Below are positions 1 through 8,501 of a stretch of 41,523 nt of DNA, piece by piece (the stretch's first letter is position 1; each line of letters begins with the position of its first letter). Location of the stretch: the NCBI GenBank assembly GCA_017431625.1, contig JAFRKQ010000023.1, positions 1 through 41,523 of the forward strand. Direction: 5' to 3'. The notes under the pieces are model-generated. The model was not told where the DNA came from. It ran no database searches and worked only from the letters and a program-made list of their open reading frames with translations. Both the position numbers and the translations under genes were made by a program. The stretch comes from a bacterium (GTDB lineage: Bacteria; Patescibacteriota; Microgenomatia; UBA1400; PJMF01).

Positions 1-1222
1 AACTGGCACCGACCAGAAGACTGTAAAGCAGTGAAATGGGCACGATGGCTTTGGTGAAAGGCGAACGGAAAATCTGCCCTAAAAGTGGCGAGTCCAGATG
101 ATTGACCAGCATCAGCCCCCACATAGCCAAAAGCCCTAGTACCACGCCCACTCCCCGATAATCTCGCCGGTAAATCAGTAGATAAACCGCACCGATCATC
201 ATCAGTAGGGCAAAAATATAACCAAAAACGGTGCCGCTTGACTCGGCTAACCAGGTTTCCATAAAGGCAATCGGTGCTTCACCATCCTCAGTGCTATTGT
301 AATCTTGACCGGCAAACCAGTAGCCACGCAAAAGCAAAAAGTCGCGCCAATTCTCATAAGCTTGGTTTTGCACGGTCACTTCTTTGGTGGACAGCTGATT
401 GATCTGACTTTCAATAGTCACCTGTGAGCCTCCTGTGAGTACAAAGTACGCCTGTGGGGCCAACCAAAAGAGATTGGTGGTGACAATCAGAGCCGCTGAG
501 CCCAAAAGCCGACTGATTTTGGTGCTCAGACTTAATTTGGGACGGCGACTGAACAAATAGGCCAAGCCCATCACGAGCAGTAAGAGGCCATAAACGACGA
601 AATTGGTCTGAATGTAAGCCAGCGGGGCGCCAATAAAGCTCAAAAGTCCCAAACGGAGCCAATTTTTTTGCTCGTGGCCACGCCAGACACGATGCAAGTA
701 GTAAAGTAGCCACGGCAGCATCCCATAAAACCAGTAAAAAGGCTCAAAGGCGACATAAAAATTTTGCACGGTACCGAGATTGAGCAAGTAAAAAAGTGCG
801 GCTGCTAGAGCGGCAGTTTTGGCCGTGATATGCTCACGCTGATTGGTAAAAAGCCAGCCAAACAAGCGATAGCAACCGATAGCACCCACCAGCAGCATAC
901 TCCAAAGTAGGCTGTAGCGGATCAGTGATCGGGGCAGGACGAGTGATAAAAGCGCGACGACCACTTGACGCGGTAAGTCCGCTGCATGGGCCATTCCTCC
1001 CAAAAGCCCCAGGCCTTGATGCTCTTGCCAGACGCTATTGAAACTGCGCCACAAGTCATAAAGGGGATCCCATTCGGGATGCAAATTGTCCCAGCCAGTC
1101 AGCCAACTGCCGGGCACATAATTGGCCACGACCAGCATCAACCAAACAGTCGCAATAAGACAATAAGGCCAATAATGATGCCACCAAGAGGAAATTTTGA
1201 CTTGCCAACTTTTGTCTTTCAC
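1..1222 (-). CDS. Polytopic membrane protein, GT-C/AftD/YfhO-like (3' end beyond window)
   Basis: The frame is open from a GTG at 1222 to the window edge (about 407 codons), so the C-terminus is missing. The translation begins MKDKSWQVKISSWWHHYWPY and has about ten hydrophobic segments. An early outer loop carries GWDNLHPEWDP and a later one FRSPFTKAIVP. Acidic first-loop motifs and FRSP-type motifs are typical of large GT-C-fold membrane glycosyltransferase-like proteins (AftD or YfhO-like); the exact family is not certain. The -10 box TATAAT lies at 1234-1229 with no Shine-Dalgarno site, so I place the start at the GTG six bases downstream; an in-frame GTG at 1228 is the alternative. Likely role, by inference: cell-envelope glycan assembly. 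Confidence 0.7.
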   Translation of the reverse strand, partial: MKDKSWQVKISSWWHHYWPYCLIATVWLMLVVANYVPGSWLTGWDNLHPEWDPLYDLWRSFNSVWQEHQGLGLLGGMAHAADLPRQVVVALLSLVLPRSLIRYSLLWSMLLVGAIGCYRLFGWLFTNQREHITAKTAALAAALFYLLNLGTVQNFYVAFEPFYWFYGMLPWLLYYLHRVWRGHEQKNWLRLGLLSFIGAPLAYIQTNFVVYGLLLLVMGLAYLFSRRPKLSLSTKISRLLGSAALIVTTNLFWLAPQAYFVLTGGSQVTIESQINQLSTKEVTVQNQAYENWRDFLLLRGYWFAGQDYNSTEDGEAPIAFMETWLAESSGTVFGYIFALLMMIGAVYLLIYRRDYRGVGVVLGLLAMWGLMLVNHLDSPLLGQIFRSPFTKAIVPISLLYSLLVGAS

Positions 1223-1228
1223 TGTCAC

Positions 1229-1437
1229 ATTATACCATACTATGGGTAAAAAATCAAGGGGCAAAAATAATATTCTTATAGCTACTAAGTCATAGTTGTG
1301 AGCACCTTCGTGGCGCTCTTTAAAGCCCGATTTGAGCTAGTTTGATCATTATTAAGAGGTCATTATCGCAACTAGTCGGCAAAAAACCAATACCCCTAGA
1401 ATTCAGCCTTTAAACTAGCTTTTCAAATATGAGTTGG
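1229..1437. other. Intergenic region upstream of the first gene
   Basis: No convincing ORF. It carries the minus-strand TATAAT of the truncated membrane gene (1229-1234), an imperfect hairpin GAGC...GCTC near 1300-1318, and the string TATCGCAACT near 1364, which recurs around 20.1 kb. No Rho-independent terminator for the 1438-3039 gene is obvious. Confidence 0.4.
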
Positions 1438-3039
1438 CTAATTGTTGTCCGGTCTCTCCACAATACCAGCCTCTTGACGCAACATTGCTTGGGCTCGCTG
1501 GCGGCCATATTGACGTGTCAGTTGCCGTTCTCGCTGGCGCCACTTATTGGGATTTTGGGGATCGGGCTTGATAGTATCAATCAGTTGTCCTAGAGATTTA
1601 ATCTGGGCCATTTCCAGATTGCTATTGAGCTCGTCGCGGAATTCATTGCGATAAAGCTCGGGATTGGCAGCAACATAGTCGGCGCCATACTCTTCGGTGT
1701 CGGCTTGACGTCGCTCGGCAATGCTTTGATCGCGCAAATCAGCCATGCGACTCAAGACTTCATTGCCATCTCTAGCCCCATCCAGATAGTCATACAGTTC
1801 TAGCTGACTTTGCCAATCCTCCTGATGATAGTCAGGATCGTTGGGATCAAAATCTTCTGGTGACAAATGCTCCTGGTCGTAGGCGAGTCGTTCTTGGTTG
1901 CCCGCTTGCTCTTGTCGTGCCATTTCTTGATAAAACTCGCGTTCATTGCTAACAGTCCGCAAGCGTAGATCATCCTCACTCGCCCAAGATTCACGCGCCC
2001 ACGCTGGTAGCCGCTTAATAATTTCTTGGCGTTTTTGGAGATCACCATTAGCTAGTGATAAGGCTTGCCAAACATGATCCATATCCACGCCACTATCAGG
2101 CTCGCTGCTGCGCTCCAGTTGCGGATAATTGGCATACAAGAAGTCATTAAAGTCATTAATTTCTTGTTTCCTCTTTTTTATTTCGGCAGAATCCTCGCCA
2201 TTTTTGGCCAAGGCTTCGGCGATTAATTGTGCCGTTCGCTCTTGGGGTGTTCGGCGTCGCTCGGCTGCCGCCTCCTCATCACGACGCTCAGCCGCCTGGA
2301 AGCCTTCGGTTTGAAGATGCTGGCGTAACTCAGGTGAACCTTGAGCTAGTCGGCGCGCGATTTCTTGCGAGCCTCGAGCATCACCGAGACTGTCCCAGAC
2401 AGCTTGAAGCCCGGCGGGGCGTTCATTGGCGGGGATATTACGGTAATACTGCTCGAAAGATTGGAGAATATCAAAAGATGACATATTTTGGAGTTGGTCT
2501 GGCGCGATAGTGCGCATCCACGCAGCAATCGCTTCATTGTTGCCTCCCGGTTGTTCTGGGGTGGTTGGCGTCGTTTCGCTGCTGCCGCCTGGCTCGCTAG
2601 TTCCGGACACTGTCGTGTCTGCACCCTCAACATTAGCCGGTGTGATCGGTGTTTCTGCTGCTCCTGGGCTGGTTGTCTGACTATCATTGGTTTCAGCACC
2701 TGGTCGCGGCGTGCCTGCATGTTCGGCTTGAGCGGCTGTGCGCAAGACATCAAGACAGTTGCGATTGTGACCCCAGACTTTGCGTGCCTGATTAAGCGGT
2801 AGCGTCACCTCGTTGCCTTGACTATCACGCCCCGTCACCAGGCCACCGGCAAACTCAAAAGTCGCCCCGGCATCTTGCCCCATCGCGATTGCTGTCTCCA
2901 ACTGGGCGCGCTCGGCCTCACTGCCGGTTTCTAGACCATAACGTTCCAGTTCGTTACTGCCGTCATTGGTGCCTTCACTACTATTTTCTGGTGTCTGTGG
3001 TACTAGCTCTGGATTGAGTCCGGGTACTTCTGCTGCCAT
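1438..3039 (-). CDS. Charged, Gln/Glu-rich soluble protein of unknown function
   Basis: 533 residues without signal peptide or membrane segment. I do not recognise a family. The N-terminal 100 residues are acidic, followed by a Thr/Pro/Gly/Ser-rich, probably disordered linker (about 105-175). A long stretch rich in Glu, Gln, Arg and Ala follows (about 180-533), likely alpha-helical or coiled-coil, with repeated aromatic-acid patterns such as EDFDPNDPDYHQEDW. The start is well supported: an AGAAAGG Shine-Dalgarno sequence just upstream of ATG 3039 and a TTGACT-18-TACAAT promoter at 3092-3063, giving a short leader. This contrasts with the leaderless neighbours. A structural or scaffold protein is possible, but this is a guess. 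Confidence 0.75.
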   Translation of the reverse strand: MAAEVPGLNPELVPQTPENSSEGTNDGSNELERYGLETGSEAERAQLETAIAMGQDAGATFEFAGGLVTGRDSQGNEVTLPLNQARKVWGHNRNCLDVLRTAAQAEHAGTPRPGAETNDSQTTSPGAAETPITPANVEGADTTVSGTSEPGGSSETTPTTPEQPGGNNEAIAAWMRTIAPDQLQNMSSFDILQSFEQYYRNIPANERPAGLQAVWDSLGDARGSQEIARRLAQGSPELRQHLQTEGFQAAERRDEEAAAERRRTPQERTAQLIAEALAKNGEDSAEIKKRKQEINDFNDFLYANYPQLERSSEPDSGVDMDHVWQALSLANGDLQKRQEIIKRLPAWARESWASEDDLRLRTVSNEREFYQEMARQEQAGNQERLAYDQEHLSPEDFDPNDPDYHQEDWQSQLELYDYLDGARDGNEVLSRMADLRDQSIAERRQADTEEYGADYVAANPELYRNEFRDELNSNLEMAQIKSLGQLIDTIKPDPQNPNKWRQRERQLTRQYGRQRAQAMLRQEAGIVERPDNN

Positions 3040-3062
3040 TTTACCTTTCTGTTTACCTCACG

Positions 3063-3092
3063 ATTGTAACACAAATCAACAGCTAAAGTCAA
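3063..3092 (-). promoter_or_regulatory. Sigma70-type promoter of the 1438-3039 gene
   Basis: On the minus strand, -35 TTGACT (3092-3087), 18-base spacer, -10 TACAAT (3068-3063) preceded by TGTGT. The leader to the ATG at 3039 is about 17 bases and holds the Shine-Dalgarno site. Confidence 0.7.
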
Positions 3093-3230
3093 AAGTCCAC
3101 ACAAGGTACAATCTGTCTTACAGCAAATAATCTCCAATATGATTATATCTTGAGACTTGAGTTGTTGTGTGGTCAATGTACATTAATGCGTGTGTACAAG
3201 TAGTATACAAGAAACGTGCCCCTTGTTGAG

Positions 3231-3255
3231 CTTTTTTCAAGTGAACTTGAAAAAG
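3231..3255 (-). terminator. Hairpin downstream of the 3271-4701 gene
   Basis: CTTTTTTCAAGT (3231-3242) and ACTTGAAAAAG (3245-3255) form an 11-bp stem with a 2-base loop, 15 bases past the stop of the minus-strand gene. The stem is A/T-rich and no clean U-tract follows, so termination is plausible but not certain. Confidence 0.45.
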
Positions 3256-3270
3256 TTGTCTGTTTGCTTT

Positions 3271-4701
3271 TTAGTCTTGTACCCTTGGGTCGTAGACTAG
3301 TTGTACCTCATCTGCGGCTGCTGCCAACACTTGTAGTTTATTGCTACGCGTGACCTTGTCGAGTTTGAGCAATTCTTCTCGCGACATGAATGGACGACGG
3401 TTTACCTCTAAAGTCTCAGGATCCAGGCTGACAGCGTCTATTTTTACCAAGTCTTCAAAATCATCGTCAGTTCCCGCCTGTGTCGTGCCAATCAACCAAG
3501 CATCATCGCTGGTCATGCCCAAAACGTATTCACCGCCTATGCCTGCCTCGGTATTTGTCTGGGCCAAAGTGTCTACCTGAAAAGACCAGGGCATAAAGGA
3601 ATATATTTGCGTGGAGCTACCATTGCCATAGCCACCATCGCGCAGGAAGAAAATGGTGAGGCGATCACGGTCTTTTTGGCTCATTATGATCTCGACTCCA
3701 TTGGCCGACATTGTCGCTGGCAAGATTTGTATTGGTGGCTCTTGGGTGTCAGCCAAAAGATAAACATTGGCGTTGGCCATAAACTCTGATCCGACCACGA
3801 TATATAAATATTTATCTATCAAGCGCAATTGTGAAATATAATAGTAATGGCCAAAATCCACGACTAGTTGTTCGGAGGCTGTGGGATCGGCACTCTGGCG
3901 GCGTATCAGTTTACTGTCAATAAAGTAAAAATCACTATCATCAAAATGAATGTATTCGTTACTACTGGTGGCCGCTTGGCTAGCTTCCAAGAGATTATTA
4001 AAGTCAATATTTGCCTCAATGACAGGACTGTCAATATCAGGCAGTAGTGAAGGAGTCGAGCTTACCAACCCAACTGGTTGAGGCAAAGGCGGAAAAGTTG
4101 TTGCTAGGTCATCCCAGAGTTGGCGGAGTTCATTGGCAGCCGGGGAAATATTTACATAGCCATCACTATTAAGATCAATGGCGTCATCTTGCCAGTTCCA
4201 AGCGGTGATGTCAGACCATTGAGAAGTCGGCATGCCAATATTGCCACTATTATAAAGGTCATCATCCACTTTTTCAATGACGTTGCGCCAGTGTATGATC
4301 TGCGCCGGTGACAATTGGCCCACGACCGCATCGTAGTAAAGCGACTCATCAGTCTGATCATCGCCAACAAAATATGCCTCTATTTTGCCATTGTTATAGA
4401 TATTATAGTCGTAATGAGTATTGTGATCAGAAACCTCAAAAAAGTAATTATCAGGGTTAGATGTCATCGTGTAATAAAAATATATTTGTTGCCAAAAGGT
4501 AGCCCCAATGACCAAAATTAACCCCAATATCACTATTAAACCCAGTTGCCAATGTTTGGTCGCGGACGAAGTTCCATCAGCCGGTGAGGAGACAGTTTGT
4601 GGTTGAGCCGTGGTCACTGTCGCTGGGGTCTCAACATTAGCCAGAGTTTCACTATCTTTTGGCAAGGAATCTTGAGCAATCTGCTGATGTTTTTTTGACA
4701 T
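3271..4701 (-). CDS. Single-pass membrane protein with large outer domain, unknown function
   Basis: 476 residues. A Thr/Pro/Ser-rich cytoplasmic N-terminus (1-50) precedes one strong membrane segment (about 53-72, LGLIVILGLILVIGATF). The remaining 400 residues are probably extracytoplasmic. They are rich in Asp, Tyr and Ser; the C-terminal half shows repeated beta-strand-like segments (for example FYFIDSKLIRRQ, LYIVVGSEFM, IYSFMPWSFQV) that could form a beta-propeller, but I see no diagnostic motif. The start is ATG 4701 with TATAAT at 4712-4707, five bases away and with no Shine-Dalgarno sequence, so the mRNA is probably leaderless. Confidence 0.75.
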   Translation of the reverse strand: MSKKHQQIAQDSLPKDSETLANVETPATVTTAQPQTVSSPADGTSSATKHWQLGLIVILGLILVIGATFWQQIYFYYTMTSNPDNYFFEVSDHNTHYDYNIYNNGKIEAYFVGDDQTDESLYYDAVVGQLSPAQIIHWRNVIEKVDDDLYNSGNIGMPTSQWSDITAWNWQDDAIDLNSDGYVNISPAANELRQLWDDLATTFPPLPQPVGLVSSTPSLLPDIDSPVIEANIDFNNLLEASQAATSSNEYIHFDDSDFYFIDSKLIRRQSADPTASEQLVVDFGHYYYISQLRLIDKYLYIVVGSEFMANANVYLLADTQEPPIQILPATMSANGVEIIMSQKDRDRLTIFFLRDGGYGNGSSTQIYSFMPWSFQVDTLAQTNTEAGIGGEYVLGMTSDDAWLIGTTQAGTDDDFEDLVKIDAVSLDPETLEVNRRPFMSREELLKLDKVTRSNKLQVLAAAADEVQLVYDPRVQD

Positions 4702-4751
4702 ACATCATTATAGCATTAATGCGAGTGGCCAACAAGCTAGTAAAACGACAA

Positions 4752-4782
4752 GGGCCCCGGCAATAAATCCGCCGCAGGCCCC
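4752..4782 (-). terminator. Probable terminator of the surface-protein gene
   Basis: On the minus strand, GGGGCC, a short bulge and CGGC pair with GCCG and GGCCC across a nine-base loop; TTGTCGTTTTAC follows. It lies about 155 bases after the stop at 4936, so the transcript would have an unusually long 3' UTR (4783-4935). That stretch contains a second inverted repeat, GTCAGTAAGC near 4810 against GCTACTGAC near 4875, and no ORF. Confidence 0.55.
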
Positions 4783-4935
4783 AATCTTTAATCTAAGTGT
4801 GATGAGTAAGCGTCAGTAAGCAGTAGGGAGCAACGTCCGGTCAAGACTCCCCAGTCTGTGTAACACGCGGTGTGCTACTGACAAAGAGCATGAGGGAGCT
4901 CAACTTACTACCACCTTAGAAGAATTCTAATGCAA

Positions 4936-6708
4936 CTATGATCTCTTGCGCAGCGCGAACGGGATGACTGCAAAAAGCAATGCACTGTAATTCATGCTAT
5001 TGCAGCCGCCACCGCCGCCACCTGAACCTGAGACGCCGCCTTCGGAGCCGCCATTGGTGCCACCATTACTATTGCCTCTACTGTTGAGATATATCGTCAT
5101 GGTGCCAATGACATAGCCGTCGGAGGTTGTCAGTACGTTCCCTTCAAGCGTGCAACGATTCTCGTCATAGCAGTACTTGAAGATGTTCGTGCCCACCAGG
5201 TGCAACTTGTTGACGCCGGCAAAAAAGACAACTTCCACTTTCCCGTCACTCTGCACTGTGATTTTGATGGGTGCAGGTGAGGCTTTTTCGAGATTGTCGG
5301 TGGAGTTGAAAAGCTGTCCGTTGCTGTTGTCGATATCTGCCTTTTTCGCGACGATAATCTCATCTTCGGTCTCACTATTGACAAAATTTGGTTCAGTTAC
5401 CTGGCCATTTTTGCGAGTGAGAATAATGATGTCGGAACTGGTCGGCGTGGATATTTCCCTGCCAGTTGCTGCTTGATTGGGAACAATGACTTTCCACGAA
5501 CCGTAGTCGCCGGTGGTTGAAAAGAAGGTGTTCAGATTTGCTGATGTGAGCTGAACACCGTTGATTTTTTTCCAATACTCAGCATTCGGCCACCAAGTCA
5601 TTTTTTCCTTTACGTTACCGGTGGTGTAGGTTTCTCCAGCCTCGAGCGTTTTATTGCTCTGCACAGAGACACCATCCCAGGCTTCGTGGATTGTAATTGT
5701 CACGAGCGCTGGTACTTCCACCAAAACCTCACCGTAATTGCCTTCGCTCAGGATTGTGAAATACTTCGCCAAATCGCCTTTGGAAACTAATTCTTCGGCT
5801 TTATATGTCTTTGGTTCGGTATTTTCTTCACCTTCGCCGTTTTCGCCTTCACCGGGATTGCTACCGCCATTGTCGGAACCGCTTTCTGGGGTATGGACTT
5901 TAAACCACAATGTGGCCGTCTGTCCCTTCCCATAAACGGTCGCTCCTGCGGTGTGATTTTCGCCATCCTGGACTTCGGTAAGCTCACCGCTAACAATAAA
6001 AGCAATGTCTTCTTTGAGCTCGACGACAGCACCACCATTACCGATATCGGCAGAGATGACTTTTTTGGCAACAGCGTCTAAAACCTGCTGTCTGGTCATG
6101 CTACTGATGTCAATAGAAGTGATTTGAGGTGTGCTACTGTCTTCGTCAGTGTTGACTGAGAACCACGCTGTAGCCGGCTGACCATTACAATTGACAGTGT
6201 CGCCTACGGTATATTCGGTTCCATCCTGAAGTCCAGTGAGCACTCCGCTGATCGTGATCTTTTTGCCAGTGACGAGTCTTCCCTTAACGCCGTAACCGCC
6301 CTCTAACATGTCGTCGGACACGTGGGCGAAGATCACATCGATGACTTCAGAGCGTTTGAGTTCACTAATGTCGACGGAAACAAAATCGCTGTCATCTGCG
6401 GGATCGGTGTTGGTGGAGAACCAAACTGTGGCTTCCTGCCCAGTGCCTTCGACTGTCTGTCCCGACTCATAATTGTTGCCGTCCTGAACGCTGGTGACTA
6501 CTCCTGCAACTATAAAACTTATGTTTGCCTTGAGTGTTCCTTTGACGCCATAGCCGTTTTCCAATGTGTCGTCGACAGTGTCAAAGATCGCATCGATGAC
6601 TTCTGAACGTTTCATGTCGCTGATGTCGATCTGAGCGGCGAATGCGGAGGTTGCGAAAAGAACTGCGAGCGCGAATACTACTACTACGAATAATTTGGTC
6701 TGTTTCAT
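4936..6708 (-). CDS. Secreted three-repeat surface protein with Gly/Cys C-terminal sorting-like signal
   Basis: 590 residues. A classical signal peptide (MKQTKLFVVVVFALAVLFAT..AFA, 1-25) is followed by three homologous units of about 85 residues starting near 26, 112 and 197. Each begins IDIS-type, then (K/R)(R/Q)(S/Q)EV(I/L)DA, and ends with VQDG...G(Q/E)xATxWF. An acidic Gly/Asn/Glu linker (about 285-305) and a C-terminal region of about 250 residues follow. The end is tripartite: a Gly run with Cys569, a hydrophobic stretch (YSALLFAVIPFAL) and basic RKRS. This organisation resembles Synerg-CTERM, MYXO-CTERM or GlyGly-CTERM sorting tails, so envelope anchoring is inferred. ATG 6708 has a GAAAGGAG Shine-Dalgarno site and a long leader. 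The C-terminal tail type is unusual for CPR and suggests transfer. Confidence 0.8.
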   Translation of the reverse strand: MKQTKLFVVVVFALAVLFATSAFAAQIDISDMKRSEVIDAIFDTVDDTLENGYGVKGTLKANISFIVAGVVTSVQDGNNYESGQTVEGTGQEATVWFSTNTDPADDSDFVSVDISELKRSEVIDVIFAHVSDDMLEGGYGVKGRLVTGKKITISGVLTGLQDGTEYTVGDTVNCNGQPATAWFSVNTDEDSSTPQITSIDISSMTRQQVLDAVAKKVISADIGNGGAVVELKEDIAFIVSGELTEVQDGENHTAGATVYGKGQTATLWFKVHTPESGSDNGGSNPGEGENGEGEENTEPKTYKAEELVSKGDLAKYFTILSEGNYGEVLVEVPALVTITIHEAWDGVSVQSNKTLEAGETYTTGNVKEKMTWWPNAEYWKKINGVQLTSANLNTFFSTTGDYGSWKVIVPNQAATGREISTPTSSDIIILTRKNGQVTEPNFVNSETEDEIIVAKKADIDNSNGQLFNSTDNLEKASPAPIKITVQSDGKVEVVFFAGVNKLHLVGTNIFKYCYDENRCTLEGNVLTTSDGYVIGTMTIYLNSRGNSNGGTNGGSEGGVSGSGGGGGGCNSMNYSALLFAVIPFALRKRS

Positions 6709-6918
6709 TTTAAATACAGACTCCTTTCGTTAAATTTTCCCTTTTGGGGTTTTTCGGATAGTTTTGAGCGCGCGAGACTTTGGGGCAAAAAACACCCTGC
6801 AGTCTCTAGAATTCTTCACTTATTCATCATACTTATTAAAGATCGTTCGTCCCTTACGTGTCACCGCGGGAAACAAAACGTCTCTTTAAGTGACTCATAA
6901 GTGAATCAAACTAAACAT
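6709..6918 (-). other. Long structured 5' leader of the surface-protein gene
   Basis: About 200 bases between the promoter and ATG 6708. Nested inverted repeats are visible: CACTTA (6817-6822) with TAAGTG (6898-6903), and TTAAAGA (6836-6842) with TCTTTAA (6883-6889), forming one long bent stem. Nearer the gene, GAGACT and AGTCTC (about 6805 and 6773) enclose GGGTG...GCCC. It matches no riboswitch class I know; a cis-regulatory or mRNA-stabilising role is inference. Confidence 0.5.
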
Positions 6919-6947
6919 ATTATATCACACTATAGGCTTTTTGTCAA
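6919..6947 (-). promoter_or_regulatory. Consensus sigma70 promoter of the surface-protein gene
   Basis: Minus strand: TTGACA (6947-6942), 17-base spacer ending TGTGA, TATAAT (6924-6919). Both hexamers are perfect and the extended -10 TGTGATATAAT is present, so strong expression is expected. Confidence 0.85.
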
Positions 6948-7025
6948 GAGGCAATTTCCAGGCTAAATGCAAATTGGCGGGGGCAATTAGTGGCGATTAT
7001 CCGCACTAAAAAGAAAGTAAAACTA

Positions 7026-8246
7026 TTACTTTATAGTTAATTTATGATGCTTTGTAGGTTTTAAGCCTGGTGGTGATTGGGGATGACGCTTATCGAGAGC
7101 GGCCAGCTCGCTAGTGGCGAAGTTGAGACCTTTTTGGATCAGGATGGGCACAGTCAGGCCAGCGGCAAGATAAAGCAAGAGACTCTGGTGGAGGCCAAAA
7201 GCTTCATAATACCACCAGATATCCGAGTGCCAGGCAGCAAAATTGAAGTCGCCCAAAAATGGCGTGATCGTGGCCACGAGGGCAAAAAAGCCTTTGACCA
7301 GCATAAACCCAGCAAATTGATTGATCATAATCGAGTAGGTATTGTCGGCGATAAGATTGACCAGGCGCGTGCGCCCCAGTGAAGCCTCAAGGATCCGCGC
7401 CAGCCGCAGCCAAAAGATAATCCCGATGTAACCAACTAAAATTGGCAATAGCGGCCCATTGACGAAGTTGTTGCACCACATAGGGGCGTAGTCGGGCATA
7501 TAGCCGACCCAGGCGGCAATCAGATATTTGGCCAGCAGACAAGCGGGTAGCAACCAGATACTCTTGATAGTGTCGTATTTTTCCAGGGTGTGGCGATAAA
7601 AACTGCCCAGAGCAAAAAAAGGCAGCAGGTGGAGTGGACGCACCAGCAAAAGCCACCAACCCGTATTATAGCCTTTGATCGCCAGCGTATTGCCCAAAAG
7701 CCCGAAACTGAAGTAAAAGACAAAATAAGCCCACTCGGGTACGTGAAAAGTCTCACTCTCAAAAGGGGCAAAAAAGCGGCGCACCAATAAATTGAAGGAC
7801 TGAATCAAAAACAGCGGCACCACAAACCAGCCGCCAACATTGTAGCGAAACTGATTGCCGTCATAAAGTGGGGCCAAAAGCAGACTATCCCAAGTGACGT
7901 AGCCACCAATGCTAAAGCCCTGTAAGGCAGTGACACGCACAATCCAGCCATAAAGAAAATTATAAAGATACATCGGGATAATTAGCTGCTTGAATTTACG
8001 CCAGACGTATGTGCGCGCCCGCTCATTGGGGCGAACGCGAAAAAAATAGCCGGAAGCGAAAGCGAAAATTGCCAATTGGAGGCTACCGTAAGGAAACCAG
8101 TGATAAAAAAGATCAAAGCCTAGCTCGTAATTGACTGGCTGACCATCGACGCTCGTACCGTTGAAAATATGTGAACAGACCACCATGGTGATGGCGACAG
8201 CGTAGAGAATTTTGAAGCGATAGTCAATGGTTTTGGCCTTGGGCAT
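7026..8246 (-). CDS. Acyltransferase-3-like integral membrane protein
   Basis: 406 residues with about ten membrane segments. The N-terminus (YRFKILYAVAITMVVCSHIF, then SLQLAIFAFASGYFFR) matches the layout of acyltransferase_3/OafA-type proteins, whose first helix carries a conserved His (here in VCSHIF) and whose second carries F(A/I)SGY/F. A later positive loop follows (RVRPNERARTYVWRKFKQL). These enzymes O-acylate sugars or lipids in the envelope; the acceptor here is unknown. TATAAT at the plus-strand ATTATA near 8256-8261 lies about nine bases from ATG 8246 as TGTGATATAAT with no Shine-Dalgarno sequence, so the mRNA is probably leaderless. No clear terminator follows the stop at 7026. 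Confidence 0.7.
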   Translation of the reverse strand: MPKAKTIDYRFKILYAVAITMVVCSHIFNGTSVDGQPVNYELGFDLFYHWFPYGSLQLAIFAFASGYFFRVRPNERARTYVWRKFKQLIIPMYLYNFLYGWIVRVTALQGFSIGGYVTWDSLLLAPLYDGNQFRYNVGGWFVVPLFLIQSFNLLVRRFFAPFESETFHVPEWAYFVFYFSFGLLGNTLAIKGYNTGWWLLLVRPLHLLPFFALGSFYRHTLEKYDTIKSIWLLPACLLAKYLIAAWVGYMPDYAPMWCNNFVNGPLLPILVGYIGIIFWLRLARILEASLGRTRLVNLIADNTYSIMINQFAGFMLVKGFFALVATITPFLGDFNFAAWHSDIWWYYEAFGLHQSLLLYLAAGLTVPILIQKGLNFATSELAALDKRHPQSPPGLKPTKHHKLTIK

Positions 8247-8379
8247 ATAAGGGATATTATATCACAAGAGAGGAGTCTGTTGGTGAGCAGTTGGTAGTTG
8301 CCGGCGAGCGGTCTGCCCCACGGTGGCGAAGGCGCCTGCTAGACAGCAATGGCTATTTTAGCTTGATTTTTCCCATAAA

Positions 8380-8501
8380 ATGTGTTATAATCGCGCCAAC
8401 TTCCAGGCGAGCGGTCTAGTCTCACCTGTGAGGCTCTGTAACAATCCAAGCTTGAGACCACCCGCTTTGGGAGCAAAATTTTTGGAATGGAGGAATTCCT
8501 A
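8380..8501 (+). promoter_or_regulatory. Extended -10 promoter and structured leader of the 8502 gene
   Basis: TGTGTTATAAT (about 8381-8393) is followed by a leader of about 105 bases. In the leader, AGCGGTCT (8410-8417) can pair with AGACC..CCGCT near 8454-8466 around a small CTCAC/GTGAG hairpin. The 12-mer GGCGAGCGGTCT occurs at 8406-8417 and also upstream at 8303-8314. GGAGGA at 8489-8494 is the ribosome binding site for the GTG at 8502. Confidence 0.5.

Noticed and set aside
8319-8335. String GGTGGCGAAGGCG resembling part of 16S rRNA
   Set aside because: Only about 13 bases match and no other rRNA sequence surrounds it; treated as chance.
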